DNA of 36,563 nucleotides, taken from positions 1 through 36,563 of the IMG/VR virus record IMGVR_UViG_3300014501_000042; one strand, written 5' to 3'. Below the pieces are notes generated by a model. That model had not been told where the DNA came from and ran no database searches. It saw only the letters and a list, made by a program, of their open reading frames with translations. Position 1 is the stretch's first letter; every line of letters begins with the position of its first letter. The translations under genes and the position numbers were made by a program. This document shows positions 28,840 through 36,486 of this stretch, piece after piece. The DNA comes from a virus.

Positions 28840-29760
28840 ATGCCATTGCTCACTAAACGCCGCGTCCTGGCGGCCAAGATCGAGGCCACGCCCGGAACGC
28901 CCATCGCCCTGACCAGCGGCACCGATGGGATGATCAACGCCTATGACGTCGTCATCGATGGGGACATCCCCTACAACGAGCGCGTCGCCCAAGGCGCCTT
29001 CGGACGTCAGGCCAGCAACGTGGGCGCGTACGCCGGCAGCGTGAAATTCAAGGTGGAAGCGTACGGCTCGGGCACCGCCGGCACGGCGCCGCCCTGGGCA
29101 CTGGTGCTGCTGGAAGCGTGCGCCATGAGCCAGGCGGGGGGCCTGTTCACACCGATCAGCGCCGGCGCATCCCAGTCCACCGCCACCATCGCCGTGTACG
29201 AGGATGGGGCGCGCAAGATGCTCGCCGGTGCGGAGGGGACCTGGACCTTCGACGCCGAGGACGGCAAGGTCGGCGTGTTCAACTTCGACTTCAAGGGCAT
29301 CTGGCAGCCGGTCACCGACGCCGCGATGTTCACGCCGCAGTTCGCCACCGTCATTCCGCCGCGCTTCGCCGGCGCGACGCTCACGGTCGGGGCCTTCGTG
29401 CCCAAGCTCAGCAAGGTTTCCATCGCCTACGGCGCGAAAGTGGAATTGTGCCAGGACGCCACGCAGACCTCCGGCTACTACCGATCGATCATCACCGATC
29501 GCAAAGTCACCGGCAAGCTGGATCCGGAAATGAGCCTGGTGGCCAGCTATGACCAGTTCGGATCCTGGCTGGCGGGGACGACCGCGGCCCTGTCGATCGC
29601 GTTCGGCGCCAGCGGAATGGGATTCACCATCGCCGCGCCGGTCACGCAATACACCGGCATCAAGGAGGGAGACCGCAACGGCAAGGTGATCAGCAATGAG
29701 GACTTCATCTGCTGCCAGAACGGGAGCACGCCGGACTCGGAAATCACCATACAGTTTTGA
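28840..29760 (+). CDS. Major tail tube protein
   Basis: The 306-aa product starts at ATG 28840, three bases after ctacgtagg. N-terminal KRRVLAAKIEATPGTPIAL, then TFDAEDGKVGVFNFDFKGIW, is the signature seen in siphophage tail tube proteins (Phage_tube type); the rest is beta-rich with a probable C-terminal Ig-like extension. It forms the hexameric rings of the non-contractile tail. The order before the G/GT chaperones and tape measure supports this. The downstream gap holds a full-length compound repeat (29760-29794). Confidence 0.82.
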   Translation: MPLLTKRRVLAAKIEATPGTPIALTSGTDGMINAYDVVIDGDIPYNERVAQGAFGRQASNVGAYAGSVKFKVEAYGSGTAGTAPPWALVLLEACAMSQAGGLFTPISAGASQSTATIAVYEDGARKMLAGAEGTWTFDAEDGKVGVFNFDFKGIWQPVTDAAMFTPQFATVIPPRFAGATLTVGAFVPKLSKVSIAYGAKVELCQDATQTSGYYRSIITDRKVTGKLDPEMSLVASYDQFGSWLAGTTAALSIAFGASGMGFTIAAPVTQYTGIKEGDRNGKVISNEDFICCQNGSTPDSEITIQF

Positions 29761-29794
29761 CCTGGCGGTCGGCACGACCGGCGATTACGCCGGC
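29760..29794 (+). repeat. Full-length compound repeat (modules A and B)
   Basis: Module A acctggcggtcggcac is followed directly by module B gaccggcgattacgccggc, itself a hairpin (gccgg type arms). The reverse of the same compound stands at 34846-34880 and 30577-30612. It lies in the gap just before the tail-chaperone gene, upstream of caggagg. Confidence 0.75.
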
Positions 29795-29812
29795 AATTCA
29801 GGAGGCGCGTTC

Positions 29813-30337
29813 ATGCCCGTCGCACTCGATCCCAACGAAAAATATTCATACGTCCTTTCCACCGATCGCGCCTGCGGCGAGCACGCGCCGACGCTGGTGT
29901 TTCATTTCCCCACCTGCCGGGAGCAGGCGCGGATCGCCGAGCTGTTCGACGCCGCGGAGAAGACGCAGACGGTCCGGGAATCGCTCACGCTGCGCTGCGA
30001 CGCGGTGCGGATGATCCTGGTGGACTGGCGCAACCTGGTCGATCGCCAGGGGAAACCGATCGCCTACGACCCAGAGACGCTGGAGGACGTTCTGAGCGAT
30101 AACGACCTGACCGAGCTGCAGGCGCGGCTGCTGCGCGAGATGTCGATGGCGGAGTGGGATAAAAAAAAATCCGTGCTCTTGTCGCAATCCAATTCGGCGC
30201 CCTCTGCGCCAGGTGCCACGGCGGACGATGCGCCGAAGAACCCACCGCCACGCAAACGATTGATTTCGAGTGCGTCGCCTGCAGCGGCAAAGACCCAGAA
30301 TGCTCCAGCTGCGGCGGAACGGGCAAGTTCGGACTGA
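29813..30337 (+). CDS. Tail assembly chaperone G (short product)
   Basis: The 174-aa product starts at ATG 29813 with tcaggagg upstream. Residues 1-119 (NEKYSYVLSTDRA, FHFPTCREQARIAELFDAAE, LRCDAVRMILVDWRNLVDRQ) are folded and precede a run of nine A (30161-30169). After this the frame becomes low complexity (PSAPGATADDAPKNPPPRKR), while another frame encodes a conserved-looking zinc domain. ACGEHAP near residue 20 is encoded by a repeat copy (29870-29884). It corresponds to lambda gpG. Confidence 0.78.
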   Translation: MPVALDPNEKYSYVLSTDRACGEHAPTLVFHFPTCREQARIAELFDAAEKTQTVRESLTLRCDAVRMILVDWRNLVDRQGKPIAYDPETLEDVLSDNDLTELQARLLREMSMAEWDKKKSVLLSQSNSAPSAPGATADDAPKNPPPRKRLISSASPAAAKTQNAPAAAERASSD

Positions 30338-30522
30338 CGAGCTGTCCGTGGAAGTTCATCGATCACCGCACCGTGACGCTGATGCGCCACGTGCGACTGG
30401 CCGATCGGCACCTTCCGGTGGCGGGGGGGCTGCTGGACCAGTCGGCCAGCTTCGTCGAGGCGATGGAGTGGATCGAGCTGGAACGGGCGAGGTGGAAGGC
30501 CGAAGTATCTCTCCATCGCTGA
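29813..30522 (+). CDS. Tail assembly chaperone G-T (-1 frameshift product)
   Basis: A -1 slip on A9 (30161-30169; in-phase A AAA AAA) joins the first 119 codons to a frame that stays open to TGA 30520-30522, giving about 236 aa. The extension has several CxxC pairs (CARC, then CVACSGK, CSSCGGTGKF), close to the CxxCxGxG zinc modules of DnaJ. A helical end follows (LLDQSASFVEAMEWIELERA). Such -1 frameshifting between G and T-type chaperones is conserved in siphophages. The position just before the tape measure agrees. Confidence 0.72.
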
Positions 30523-30597
30523 GTACAGCGATGGAGGCCCGGGAAGAAAACCAAGAGGGGAGGGCGAGCCAAAAGCGGCGGCGTACTCGCCGACGTC

Positions 30598-32712
30598 GTG
30601 CTCGCCGCAGGCGTGCCATCGAAGCAACTTGAAATTCTCGTCACGGCCCGCGACCAGGCGTCGGGGGTTTTCCGCCAGGTGGGTGACTCGGCAGAGGGGC
30701 TGAGCGGCAAACTGGGCGGACTGAATGAGCTGGCCGAGACCGGGCACGGCATGCACCACCTGCTGCGCAGCGCCCGCAATATCTTCATCGCCTTCGAGGT
30801 GATCCCCGCCGCCACCGAGGCGGTGAAGGCGGCATGGGCCACGCTGAGCGGCACCGCGGAGCAGGCGGCGGAAGGGCAACGGGCACTTTACAACGCGATC
30901 AAAGAGATCCCCCTGGTCGGCAAGCCGGCGGCGGAGGCGGCGGAGTGGCTGGGGGCGAAGATCGCGCATGCCTTCGGCAGCGAATCCACGGCCGAGATCG
31001 AAGCGGAAACCGCCAAGAAGAAACAGATCCTTGAGGACTTCGCCAGGGATATGGAGAAGCTGACCAAAGACGTCGGCAAGAGCGATGACCAGGTGGCGAT
31101 GATCGGGCTGCTGCCCGGTGAAGCCGCGATCGAAAAAGCCAAGGAGGATTTCAAGCACAAGATGGACGACCTGAAAAAGGTCAAGGCCGACGCGATCAAG
31201 CGGGCGGGGGAGGATATCGAGCAGTCCAGCGATGCGTCGAACATGAAAGACCGGCTTCTGATGGGCGGCGGCGACGTTGACGCGGAGGCGAAAAAGAAGC
31301 TGGAGGCAATGAAGAATGATTTGGCCAGGGCCAACGCCGACATTGCCAGGGAGGAGGCCAATCAGAAAAAACTCCTGGCGTTCGCCACCGACCAGGCCCA
31401 CGCGAAGCAACTGGATGAGGAGAACCAGTTCAGTGAATCGCTCCAGGAGGCGCAGCGCAAACGGGCCGACCTGCTGGAATCTCTGGCCGAAGGCCTGCAT
31501 CAGCGGGAATTGGAAGCGGACAACCGGGGCTTCGAGGCGCGGCAGGCGAACCTGAAATCCCAGAATGAAAAAGAGGTTCGGCATATCCTCCAGGCGGCGG
31601 ATGAGCAGCGACGGGCGATCGAGAAAAGGATCAACGATCTGACGCCCAGCGCCAACAGTGGCGACGCCGCGGCGCAGAAACAGATCGAGGCGTGGAAGCA
31701 GCAGCAGGCCCAGAACGAACAATTCCTCGGGCAGGCGGTCGGCGCCGCCCAGGACGGAGGCGCGGCGCGGCTCTCCCAGGGGAAGGACGATCAGCTTCGT
31801 CAATCACGCCTGAAAATCCTCCAGGACGAAGCGGCGGCGGGGGACGCGGCGGCCAAGACGTCGCTGCGGAAAATGGAATACGACAAGGAGATGGACGCCA
31901 CCGCCAAGGCGCTATTGGCGATCGTCAAGGACACCGCCTCCACCGATCAGCAGCGCGTCGAGGCCAAGCGTCAGCTCAACGAGCTGGACAAGGCCAACAA
32001 GGAACACGCCGCCCAGGAATCGGCCAACGCGGAGCAGGCGCTGCGCCGCGCCAACCTGGAGATCCTCCAGAAGGAAGCGGCGGCGGGGGATGCGGCCGCG
32101 GCGGCGCAGCTCCTGCAGCTCCAGCGACAGCAGGAGCAATTAGAGCTGCGCAAGCAGCTTCTGGCGATCGAGCAGGCGGATCCCAACTCCAAGGAAGGCA
32201 AAGAGGCGCATCGGCAGCTGCAGGGCCTGGACGCGCTGGGCGGCAAACAGACCGATGCCGATCTGAACGCGGCCAACCTGGACCTGCTCCAGAAGGAAGG
32301 GCAGTTGGGAGACCAGAACGCAGCGCGTGAAGCCCGCAAGCTGGAACTGCAAAAACAATATAACGAAGAGCGGGCGAAACTGCTGGCGATCGAGAACGAT
32401 GCCAATTCAACCCAGGAGCAGAAGGAGAAGGCGCGGAAGATCCTGGGCGGCCTGGACGCCGCGGAGAAAAAAGCGGAGGCGGGGCTGGGCGGAGGCGGGG
32501 AGGACAAATCGGCCGACCACCGCGCGACGCTGGAGGCGGCGCAATATCTGACCGGCGTGTCGGCGAAGGCGGCGCAGGAAAAAGAGGACCCGATGCGGCC
32601 GGTCGTCGAGGCGCAGAAGGAGCAGACCGGGGTGATGAAGACGGTGGTGGATCTGCTCAAGGATTTCCTGCACGGACAGCGGGGCGTGAAGCAGCCGGTC
32701 TACGTCAGGTGA
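30598..32712 (+). CDS. Tape measure protein
   Basis: The 704-aa product is helical and charged throughout, with an N-terminal KQLEILVTARDQASGVFRQV typical of tape measures and one hydrophobic stretch near residues 55-85. Residues about 403-640 are three degenerate repeats of about 75-80 aa, each with LQxEAAAGD- and LLAI-like landmarks (starting near 405, 487 and 561). It sets tail length. The start is uncertain: GTG 30598 lies in a reverse repeat copy (gtgctcgccgcaggc) and GTG 30613 directly after it. No ATG is available, so the repeat may have replaced the original start. Confidence 0.82.
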   Translation: MLAAGVPSKQLEILVTARDQASGVFRQVGDSAEGLSGKLGGLNELAETGHGMHHLLRSARNIFIAFEVIPAATEAVKAAWATLSGTAEQAAEGQRALYNAIKEIPLVGKPAAEAAEWLGAKIAHAFGSESTAEIEAETAKKKQILEDFARDMEKLTKDVGKSDDQVAMIGLLPGEAAIEKAKEDFKHKMDDLKKVKADAIKRAGEDIEQSSDASNMKDRLLMGGGDVDAEAKKKLEAMKNDLARANADIAREEANQKKLLAFATDQAHAKQLDEENQFSESLQEAQRKRADLLESLAEGLHQRELEADNRGFEARQANLKSQNEKEVRHILQAADEQRRAIEKRINDLTPSANSGDAAAQKQIEAWKQQQAQNEQFLGQAVGAAQDGGAARLSQGKDDQLRQSRLKILQDEAAAGDAAAKTSLRKMEYDKEMDATAKALLAIVKDTASTDQQRVEAKRQLNELDKANKEHAAQESANAEQALRRANLEILQKEAAAGDAAAAAQLLQLQRQQEQLELRKQLLAIEQADPNSKEGKEAHRQLQGLDALGGKQTDADLNAANLDLLQKEGQLGDQNAAREARKLELQKQYNEERAKLLAIENDANSTQEQKEKARKILGGLDAAEKKAEAGLGGGGEDKSADHRATLEAAQYLTGVSAKAAQEKEDPMRPVVEAQKEQTGVMKTVVDLLKDFLHGQRGVKQPVYVR

Positions 32713-32723
32713 CCGGCTGTAAA

Positions 32724-32747
32724 GCCACACGATGGCGATCGTGTGGC
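32724..32747. repeat. Hairpin copy 4, containing a start codon
   Basis: gccacacgat-ggcg-atcgtgtggc is a perfect 10-bp stem. Unlike the other copies (gatagc), this one reads gatggc, creating the ATG at 32732 that may start the next gene inside the hairpin. Confidence 0.75.
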
Positions 32748-33751
32748 GTTCTGCGGAAATCGCGGGGTTCCGAACTGATGAGGGGGCCGTGGGGATAGCG
32801 ACACAGCGGTTCTCGGATACGAAACAGACGCAGCTGATCGACGGCTCGTGGAAGGCGACGATCGGCTGGGACGTCATCGATTACATCAGCGATTACGACG
32901 CGGTGAATTCCTGCCCGATCAAGCAGGGGAGCCAACACCCGCTGAATGAGTACCTGACCTGCACGTCGATCGGCGTGACGGAGAACAAGCTGACCAAGGC
33001 GATCGTCATCGCCGAATTCGAGGTGACGAGCCTGATCGACGCGGGTGTGAACCCGATTAACCGGCCGGAGGTAATCAATTGGAAGTGGGGCAAGCAGACG
33101 TTGCCGGTGGACACCGATGCCAGCGGCAACCCGATCGTCAACAGCGCGGGCGATGCGTTCAGGTCGAACTATAGCCGCAACTTCTCGGTGCGCTATCTGC
33201 GCGTGACGCGGTGGGAATTGTATTACGACCAGGCGCTGGCCTCGTCATACATCGACACGACCAACAGCGACACGGTCACCATCCAGCACACCCTGTCGGT
33301 GGGGCCGGGGCAGATGTATTTCGTCAATTACGCGCCGGTGGAGGAGTATCAGATCAACTCCCCCTACGTGAAGGCGATGTATGAATTCGAGATCCGCACG
33401 CCCAGCAGCCCGAACCTGACGACGCTGCAGGCACGTTACCCGTTCCAGCTTCGGCTGGTGGACCAGGGACAGCGGGGAAAATATCTCGATCCCAATTCGA
33501 CGCCGACAACGAATGCGCCGACCATGGGAAATTTCTGGCTGGGGGGGCAAGCATCGCAGGAATGCCGGCGAGAGGTACTGCTCAACGGGCAGGGGCGGCC
33601 GGCCGACGCGACCGTCAAGCTGACACAGAACCTCTACAGCGTTCAATCGAACACGATCCCCACATCGGTGCAAAAAGAGACGATCAACGGGGTCACGTTC
33701 CTGGTTTACCTGATCTATGCCGAACAGCCGTTCCTTCCCATTGGACTCTGA
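32732..33751 (+). CDS. Distal tail protein (unassigned)
   Basis: The frame gives 339 aa from ATG 32732 inside the hairpin (MAIVWRSAE); GTG 32789 behind gaggggg is the alternative start. The protein is beta-rich (WKATIGWDVIDYISDYDAVN; MYFVNYAPVEEYQINSPYVK) and carries no recognised enzymatic motif. Its place directly after the tape measure suggests a distal tail or hub component, but I see no lambda M/L/K/I/J relatives. It is very probably a virion protein of lineage-specific type. Confidence 0.65.
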   Translation: MAIVWRSAEIAGFRTDEGAVGIATQRFSDTKQTQLIDGSWKATIGWDVIDYISDYDAVNSCPIKQGSQHPLNEYLTCTSIGVTENKLTKAIVIAEFEVTSLIDAGVNPINRPEVINWKWGKQTLPVDTDASGNPIVNSAGDAFRSNYSRNFSVRYLRVTRWELYYDQALASSYIDTTNSDTVTIQHTLSVGPGQMYFVNYAPVEEYQINSPYVKAMYEFEIRTPSSPNLTTLQARYPFQLRLVDQGQRGKYLDPNSTPTTNAPTMGNFWLGGQASQECRREVLLNGQGRPADATVKLTQNLYSVQSNTIPTSVQKETINGVTFLVYLIYAEQPFLPIGL

Positions 33752-33768
33752 CCCACGGGGTGAGCAAT

Positions 33769-34842
33769 ATGGCCGACGAAACCGACATTCGACTGACACC
33801 GGAATTCGTGCGTGAGTGGGAGCGCATCCGCCACAAAGTGGACACGCTCAGCGGCGTCGGCGTGAACAACACCGCCACGTCGATTTCCATCGGCGATGAT
33901 GGGACTCAGCCGGATATGTGGCCGCACGTCGGCGAGCTGGCGCTGGTGCAGATCATCGGCACAGAGACGGGGGGTGGCTATTACAAGGGCACGCTGATGC
34001 GCGGGCTGAGCAACGGCGGCAACGGGGGAGCCGGCGGAACGATCGCCAGCAAGAATTTTCAGCTCCGTCCGAGCCTGACGCAATCGGCCACGGACGGGCC
34101 GCTCGCGACAACCAACTACGGGTACGTCAACAACGCGCTGGTCATCAACGTGCTGGAGCAATTCGTTCCCGGGAGTCACATGCTCTGGGCGCCGCAGGGT
34201 CAGCTTTCTCCGCCCAGCGGGTGGGGCGCGTTCTTCGCTTTTGGGCGGATCATGGGACAGACCAGCGAAGACCCATCGCGCACCATCGTCTACATCGAAG
34301 GATGGCCGATGGCGCCGGTCTGGGCAAAAATCACGGTGCACTCGACCAACGGCCAATATACCGGCCGGATTTTCCCGGGCCACGTCGCCGACTATCTCGC
34401 TCAGGCCGGGCCGATCTACAGCAACAGCGGTGGGAACAATTCGTACCTGGAACTGAACGTCCCCAGCGCCGACAATTGCTGGATCAACAACGGCTGGGAG
34501 CAGCGGGCGCAGTTGCCGTTGTGTCAGCTTCCCGTCGGTGTGTACGTGCCGGGGTTTATCGTGGGATTTTCCAACCAGGCGGGTTCGGCGGCGCCCTGGT
34601 ACGCGGTCTGGACCATGACCCCGCCGTCCGTCTCCGATCTGGCGGATCAGCCGGTAGCGCCATCGTCCCCGTATTACACAGCGGGAGCGGTCCCCACTGA
34701 AACCCCGGAGACTTTCGGCATCAACGAAATTCACATGCTCAATGCGGCGGCAAGCGACATCGCAAACCTCTACGTGACGCTGAACGACCTGTACCAGAAC
34801 CTCAAGAAAGCGGGCTACATCGGGCAACTGCCGGCAACCTGA
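33769..34842 (+). CDS. Tail tip or fibre protein (unassigned)
   Basis: The 357-aa product (ATG 33769) has an N-terminal helix (LTPEFVREWERIRHKVDTLS) and a beta-rich body with many Gly, Asn and Ser (GTETGGGYYKGTLMRGLSNG, NGQYTGRIFPGHVADY). It ends in a helical C-terminus (AAASDIANLYVTLNDLYQNL) that could trimerise. It is the last tail gene before a repeat cluster. A receptor-binding fibre or adhesin is plausible by position only. Confidence 0.6.
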   Translation: MADETDIRLTPEFVREWERIRHKVDTLSGVGVNNTATSISIGDDGTQPDMWPHVGELALVQIIGTETGGGYYKGTLMRGLSNGGNGGAGGTIASKNFQLRPSLTQSATDGPLATTNYGYVNNALVINVLEQFVPGSHMLWAPQGQLSPPSGWGAFFAFGRIMGQTSEDPSRTIVYIEGWPMAPVWAKITVHSTNGQYTGRIFPGHVADYLAQAGPIYSNSGGNNSYLELNVPSADNCWINNGWEQRAQLPLCQLPVGVYVPGFIVGFSNQAGSAAPWYAVWTMTPPSVSDLADQPVAPSSPYYTAGAVPTETPETFGINEIHMLNAAASDIANLYVTLNDLYQNLKKAGYIGQLPAT

Positions 34843-34845
34843 TTT

Positions 34846-34923
34846 ACCGGCGTACCCGCCGGTCGTGCCCACCGCCAGGTGTGCTCGCCGCGGGCGAATC
34901 GCGGATCGGTCGGCCTACGTAGG
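34846..34923. repeat. Stacked repeats: reverse compound, module A and CTACGTAGG
   Basis: accggcgtacccgccggt-cgtgcccaccgccaggt (34846-34880) is the compound repeat in reverse. gtgctcgccgcgggc (34881-34895) is a second reverse module A of the other subtype. ctacgtagg (34915-34923) follows, then gac and ATG 34927. The whole gap between two genes is made of repeat units. Confidence 0.8.
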
Positions 34924-34926
34924 GAC

Positions 34927-35508
34927 ATGAGATCATCCCCCATCGCGATTTTAATTCTGGCTGGACTGTTCATCTTCGCGCCGCTGGGCTGCGGATCATT
35001 GGGCCCGCTCGGCCCGGGCGCGAAGCAGAAGGTCGCGCAGGTCAAGGACCAGACGGCCATCCGGCACGCGCAGGCGGTCGGGAATCCCGTCCGCCACCCG
35101 TTGTCCCGCGCCAGCTTCACGGTCGAGGAATTCCACGCGCCGCTGATGCTGATTTGCTTCGTCGCGTTCCTGCTGTGCGCCGTCAGCTTCGGTTTGCAGT
35201 TCACCAGCTTCTCCAGGCTGGCGCGTTGGGGCGTCCCGGTGGGCGGCGCGGTGATGGTCGGATCATTCGCGTTGCTGGTGCTGCTGCCCTTCCTGCTCTG
35301 GATTATTTATGCCTGCGGCGCCGCGATCGGCGCGCTGATCATCTACGAGCTGGTGCGGTACGAAGGGAACGTGGGCGAGGCGCTCAAGGCAATTGAAACG
35401 GATGTTGGAATCGCCGCGGCGGCCGTCGAGCCGACCAAAGCGCCCGCGACTTCGCCAACCGCGGATTCGGCGATATCGGCCGGACCGGTCCCCCCCGCGG
35501 CGGGTTAG
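34927..35508 (+). CDS. Lipoprotein-like membrane protein
   Basis: The 193-aa product from ATG 34927 starts with a signal-like segment ending APLGCGS (a near-lipobox with Cys22). It continues with two transmembrane helices (about 75-98 and 105-140, with FALLVLLPFLLWIIYACGAA) and an Ala/Pro-rich acidic tail. As the last gene of the late operon, before a strong terminator, it may serve in lysis (holin- or spanin-like), host-surface alteration or superinfection exclusion. No family is recognised. Confidence 0.6.
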   Translation: MRSSPIAILILAGLFIFAPLGCGSLGPLGPGAKQKVAQVKDQTAIRHAQAVGNPVRHPLSRASFTVEEFHAPLMLICFVAFLLCAVSFGLQFTSFSRLARWGVPVGGAVMVGSFALLVLLPFLLWIIYACGAAIGALIIYELVRYEGNVGEALKAIETDVGIAAAAVEPTKAPATSPTADSAISAGPVPPAAG

Positions 35509-35540
35509 AAATCTTTTCCGCTGCCACCTCCTGCAGCGCG

Positions 35541-35573
35541 CGGCGATCGGCTGTAAAACCGATCGCCGTTTTT
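35541..35573 (+). terminator. Rho-independent terminator of the late operon
   Basis: cggcgatcgg (35541-35550) and ccgatcgccg (35559-35568) pair perfectly, followed by TTTTT (35569-35573). It ends the rightward operon and faces the reverse gene at 35589-36164. Confidence 0.88.
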
Positions 35574-35588
35574 ATTGGCGCGCCGGAT

Positions 35589-36164
35589 TCAGTTGCGATC
35601 GGAGAACCCCCGCCCCAGGCGTGAGTTGGTCGGGGCGGCGCGATGTTCGATCATGGCGTCGATGTCGGCGATGCGATCATCGGCGGGCGGCGGAGAGGAC
35701 GCCGCGGGCTTGAAGAGCGTCCCGCATTTATCACACACCCAGGCTTGACCCCATTGGGCGCGGAGGCGCGGGTAAATCTCTCGGTTCCAACGCCGCCAGG
35801 TGCGAGCGGTGGACGCGGCCGCCCAGCCCGCGCCGCCCAGCGCCGCGCCCAGCAGGCCACACCAGACGCGGGAGCCGGAATCGCCCTGGCCCGCGATCGC
35901 CCCGCCAAAAAGAAACAGCGCCAGGAAAAACGAAATGACGGCGGCGAGGATCATCCAATCCGATCGTTTCCTGGACGGCGGCGCCAGGCGCTGTGCGAAC
36001 AGGGACTGCGATGAGGAGACGCCGCCGAAAAGGCCGACCCGCCCACCGCCACTGAAACCGACGCCGCCAAAATCGCTGATGCGCGTTCCCCGCGCCCAGG
36101 CGACGCTGACGGATTGAGTGGAGCCGGAACCGCAGTCGGGACAGGCGTGAACATGATCGGACAT
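35589..36164 (-). CDS. Zinc-ribbon membrane protein on the reverse strand
   Basis: The start is ATG 36164 (reverse), with gaaggaggctgcc upstream. The 191-aa product has an N-terminal CPDCG ribbon half, a Gly-rich segment, and two transmembrane segments (about 72-92, MILAAVISFFLALFLFGGAI, and about 100-120). A C-terminal VCDKCGTLF half follows, so the zinc pairs lie on both sides of the membrane hairpin. It is the only long reverse gene inside the element and lies next to the putative attR, the usual place for lysogenic-conversion genes. It could equally be a host gene if the att call is wrong. Confidence 0.75.
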   Translation of the reverse strand: MSDHVHACPDCGSGSTQSVSVAWARGTRISDFGGVGFSGGGRVGLFGGVSSSQSLFAQRLAPPSRKRSDWMILAAVISFFLALFLFGGAIAGQGDSGSRVWCGLLGAALGGAGWAAASTARTWRRWNREIYPRLRAQWGQAWVCDKCGTLFKPAASSPPPADDRIADIDAMIEHRAAPTNSRLGRGFSDRN

Positions 36165-36165
36165 G

Positions 36166-36440
36166 GCAGCCTCCTTCGCCGGGCGATTGTACCCGACACA
36201 AAATTCCACCGCACGCGGAAACCGGGGAAGGGGGATCCCGGCCATGGACGCCCCGGCGTGTGGGGATCAGATCCGTCCAGATGGCACGTTGCCGGCGACG
36301 TCGATCAACGCCATGCATGAGGATGCCGCCGATCGGCCTAAAGGGTCGCCCGAAGCGACGCCTTCCCACACGGACTTGCCATTGGGAAATCGCCTCCAAA
36401 CCCCGTCTATTATCGGATCATAACTCGTTACCCCATCGCA
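36166..36440. other. Leader region of the reverse gene
   Basis: No gene is visible. The reverse strand offers a promoter with -35 TTAAGT (36445-36440) and -10 TATGAT (36422-36417), 17 bp apart. It reads toward the zinc-ribbon gene with a leader of about 245 nt. The -35 box overlaps the first bases of the 17-bp repeat. attatcgga occurs twice (36410-36418 and 36456-36464). Confidence 0.4.
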
Positions 36441-36457
36441 CTTAACATAACACCCAT
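36441..36457 (+). repeat. 17-bp direct repeat, putative attR core
   Basis: A perfect copy of the repeat at 107-123 (cttaacataacacccat), same orientation, 36,334 bp apart. It is followed by tatcggacgtg and atggg, echoing the dyad on the left. Together the two copies would delimit the prophage. Confidence 0.55.
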
Positions 36458-36486
36458 TATCGGACGTGATGGGGGGGCGAATCGGG

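Noticed and set aside
30064-31803. 579-aa open frame antisense to the chaperone and tape measure genes
   Set aside because: It is a product of high GC on the opposite strand; composition is Arg/Leu-rich without domain structure, and the forward genes are clearly conserved types.
107-36457. 17-bp repeat as terminal redundancy of a linear virion genome
   Set aside because: Too short for terminal redundancy, and about 105 bp lie outside it on each side, including a clipped gene at the right.
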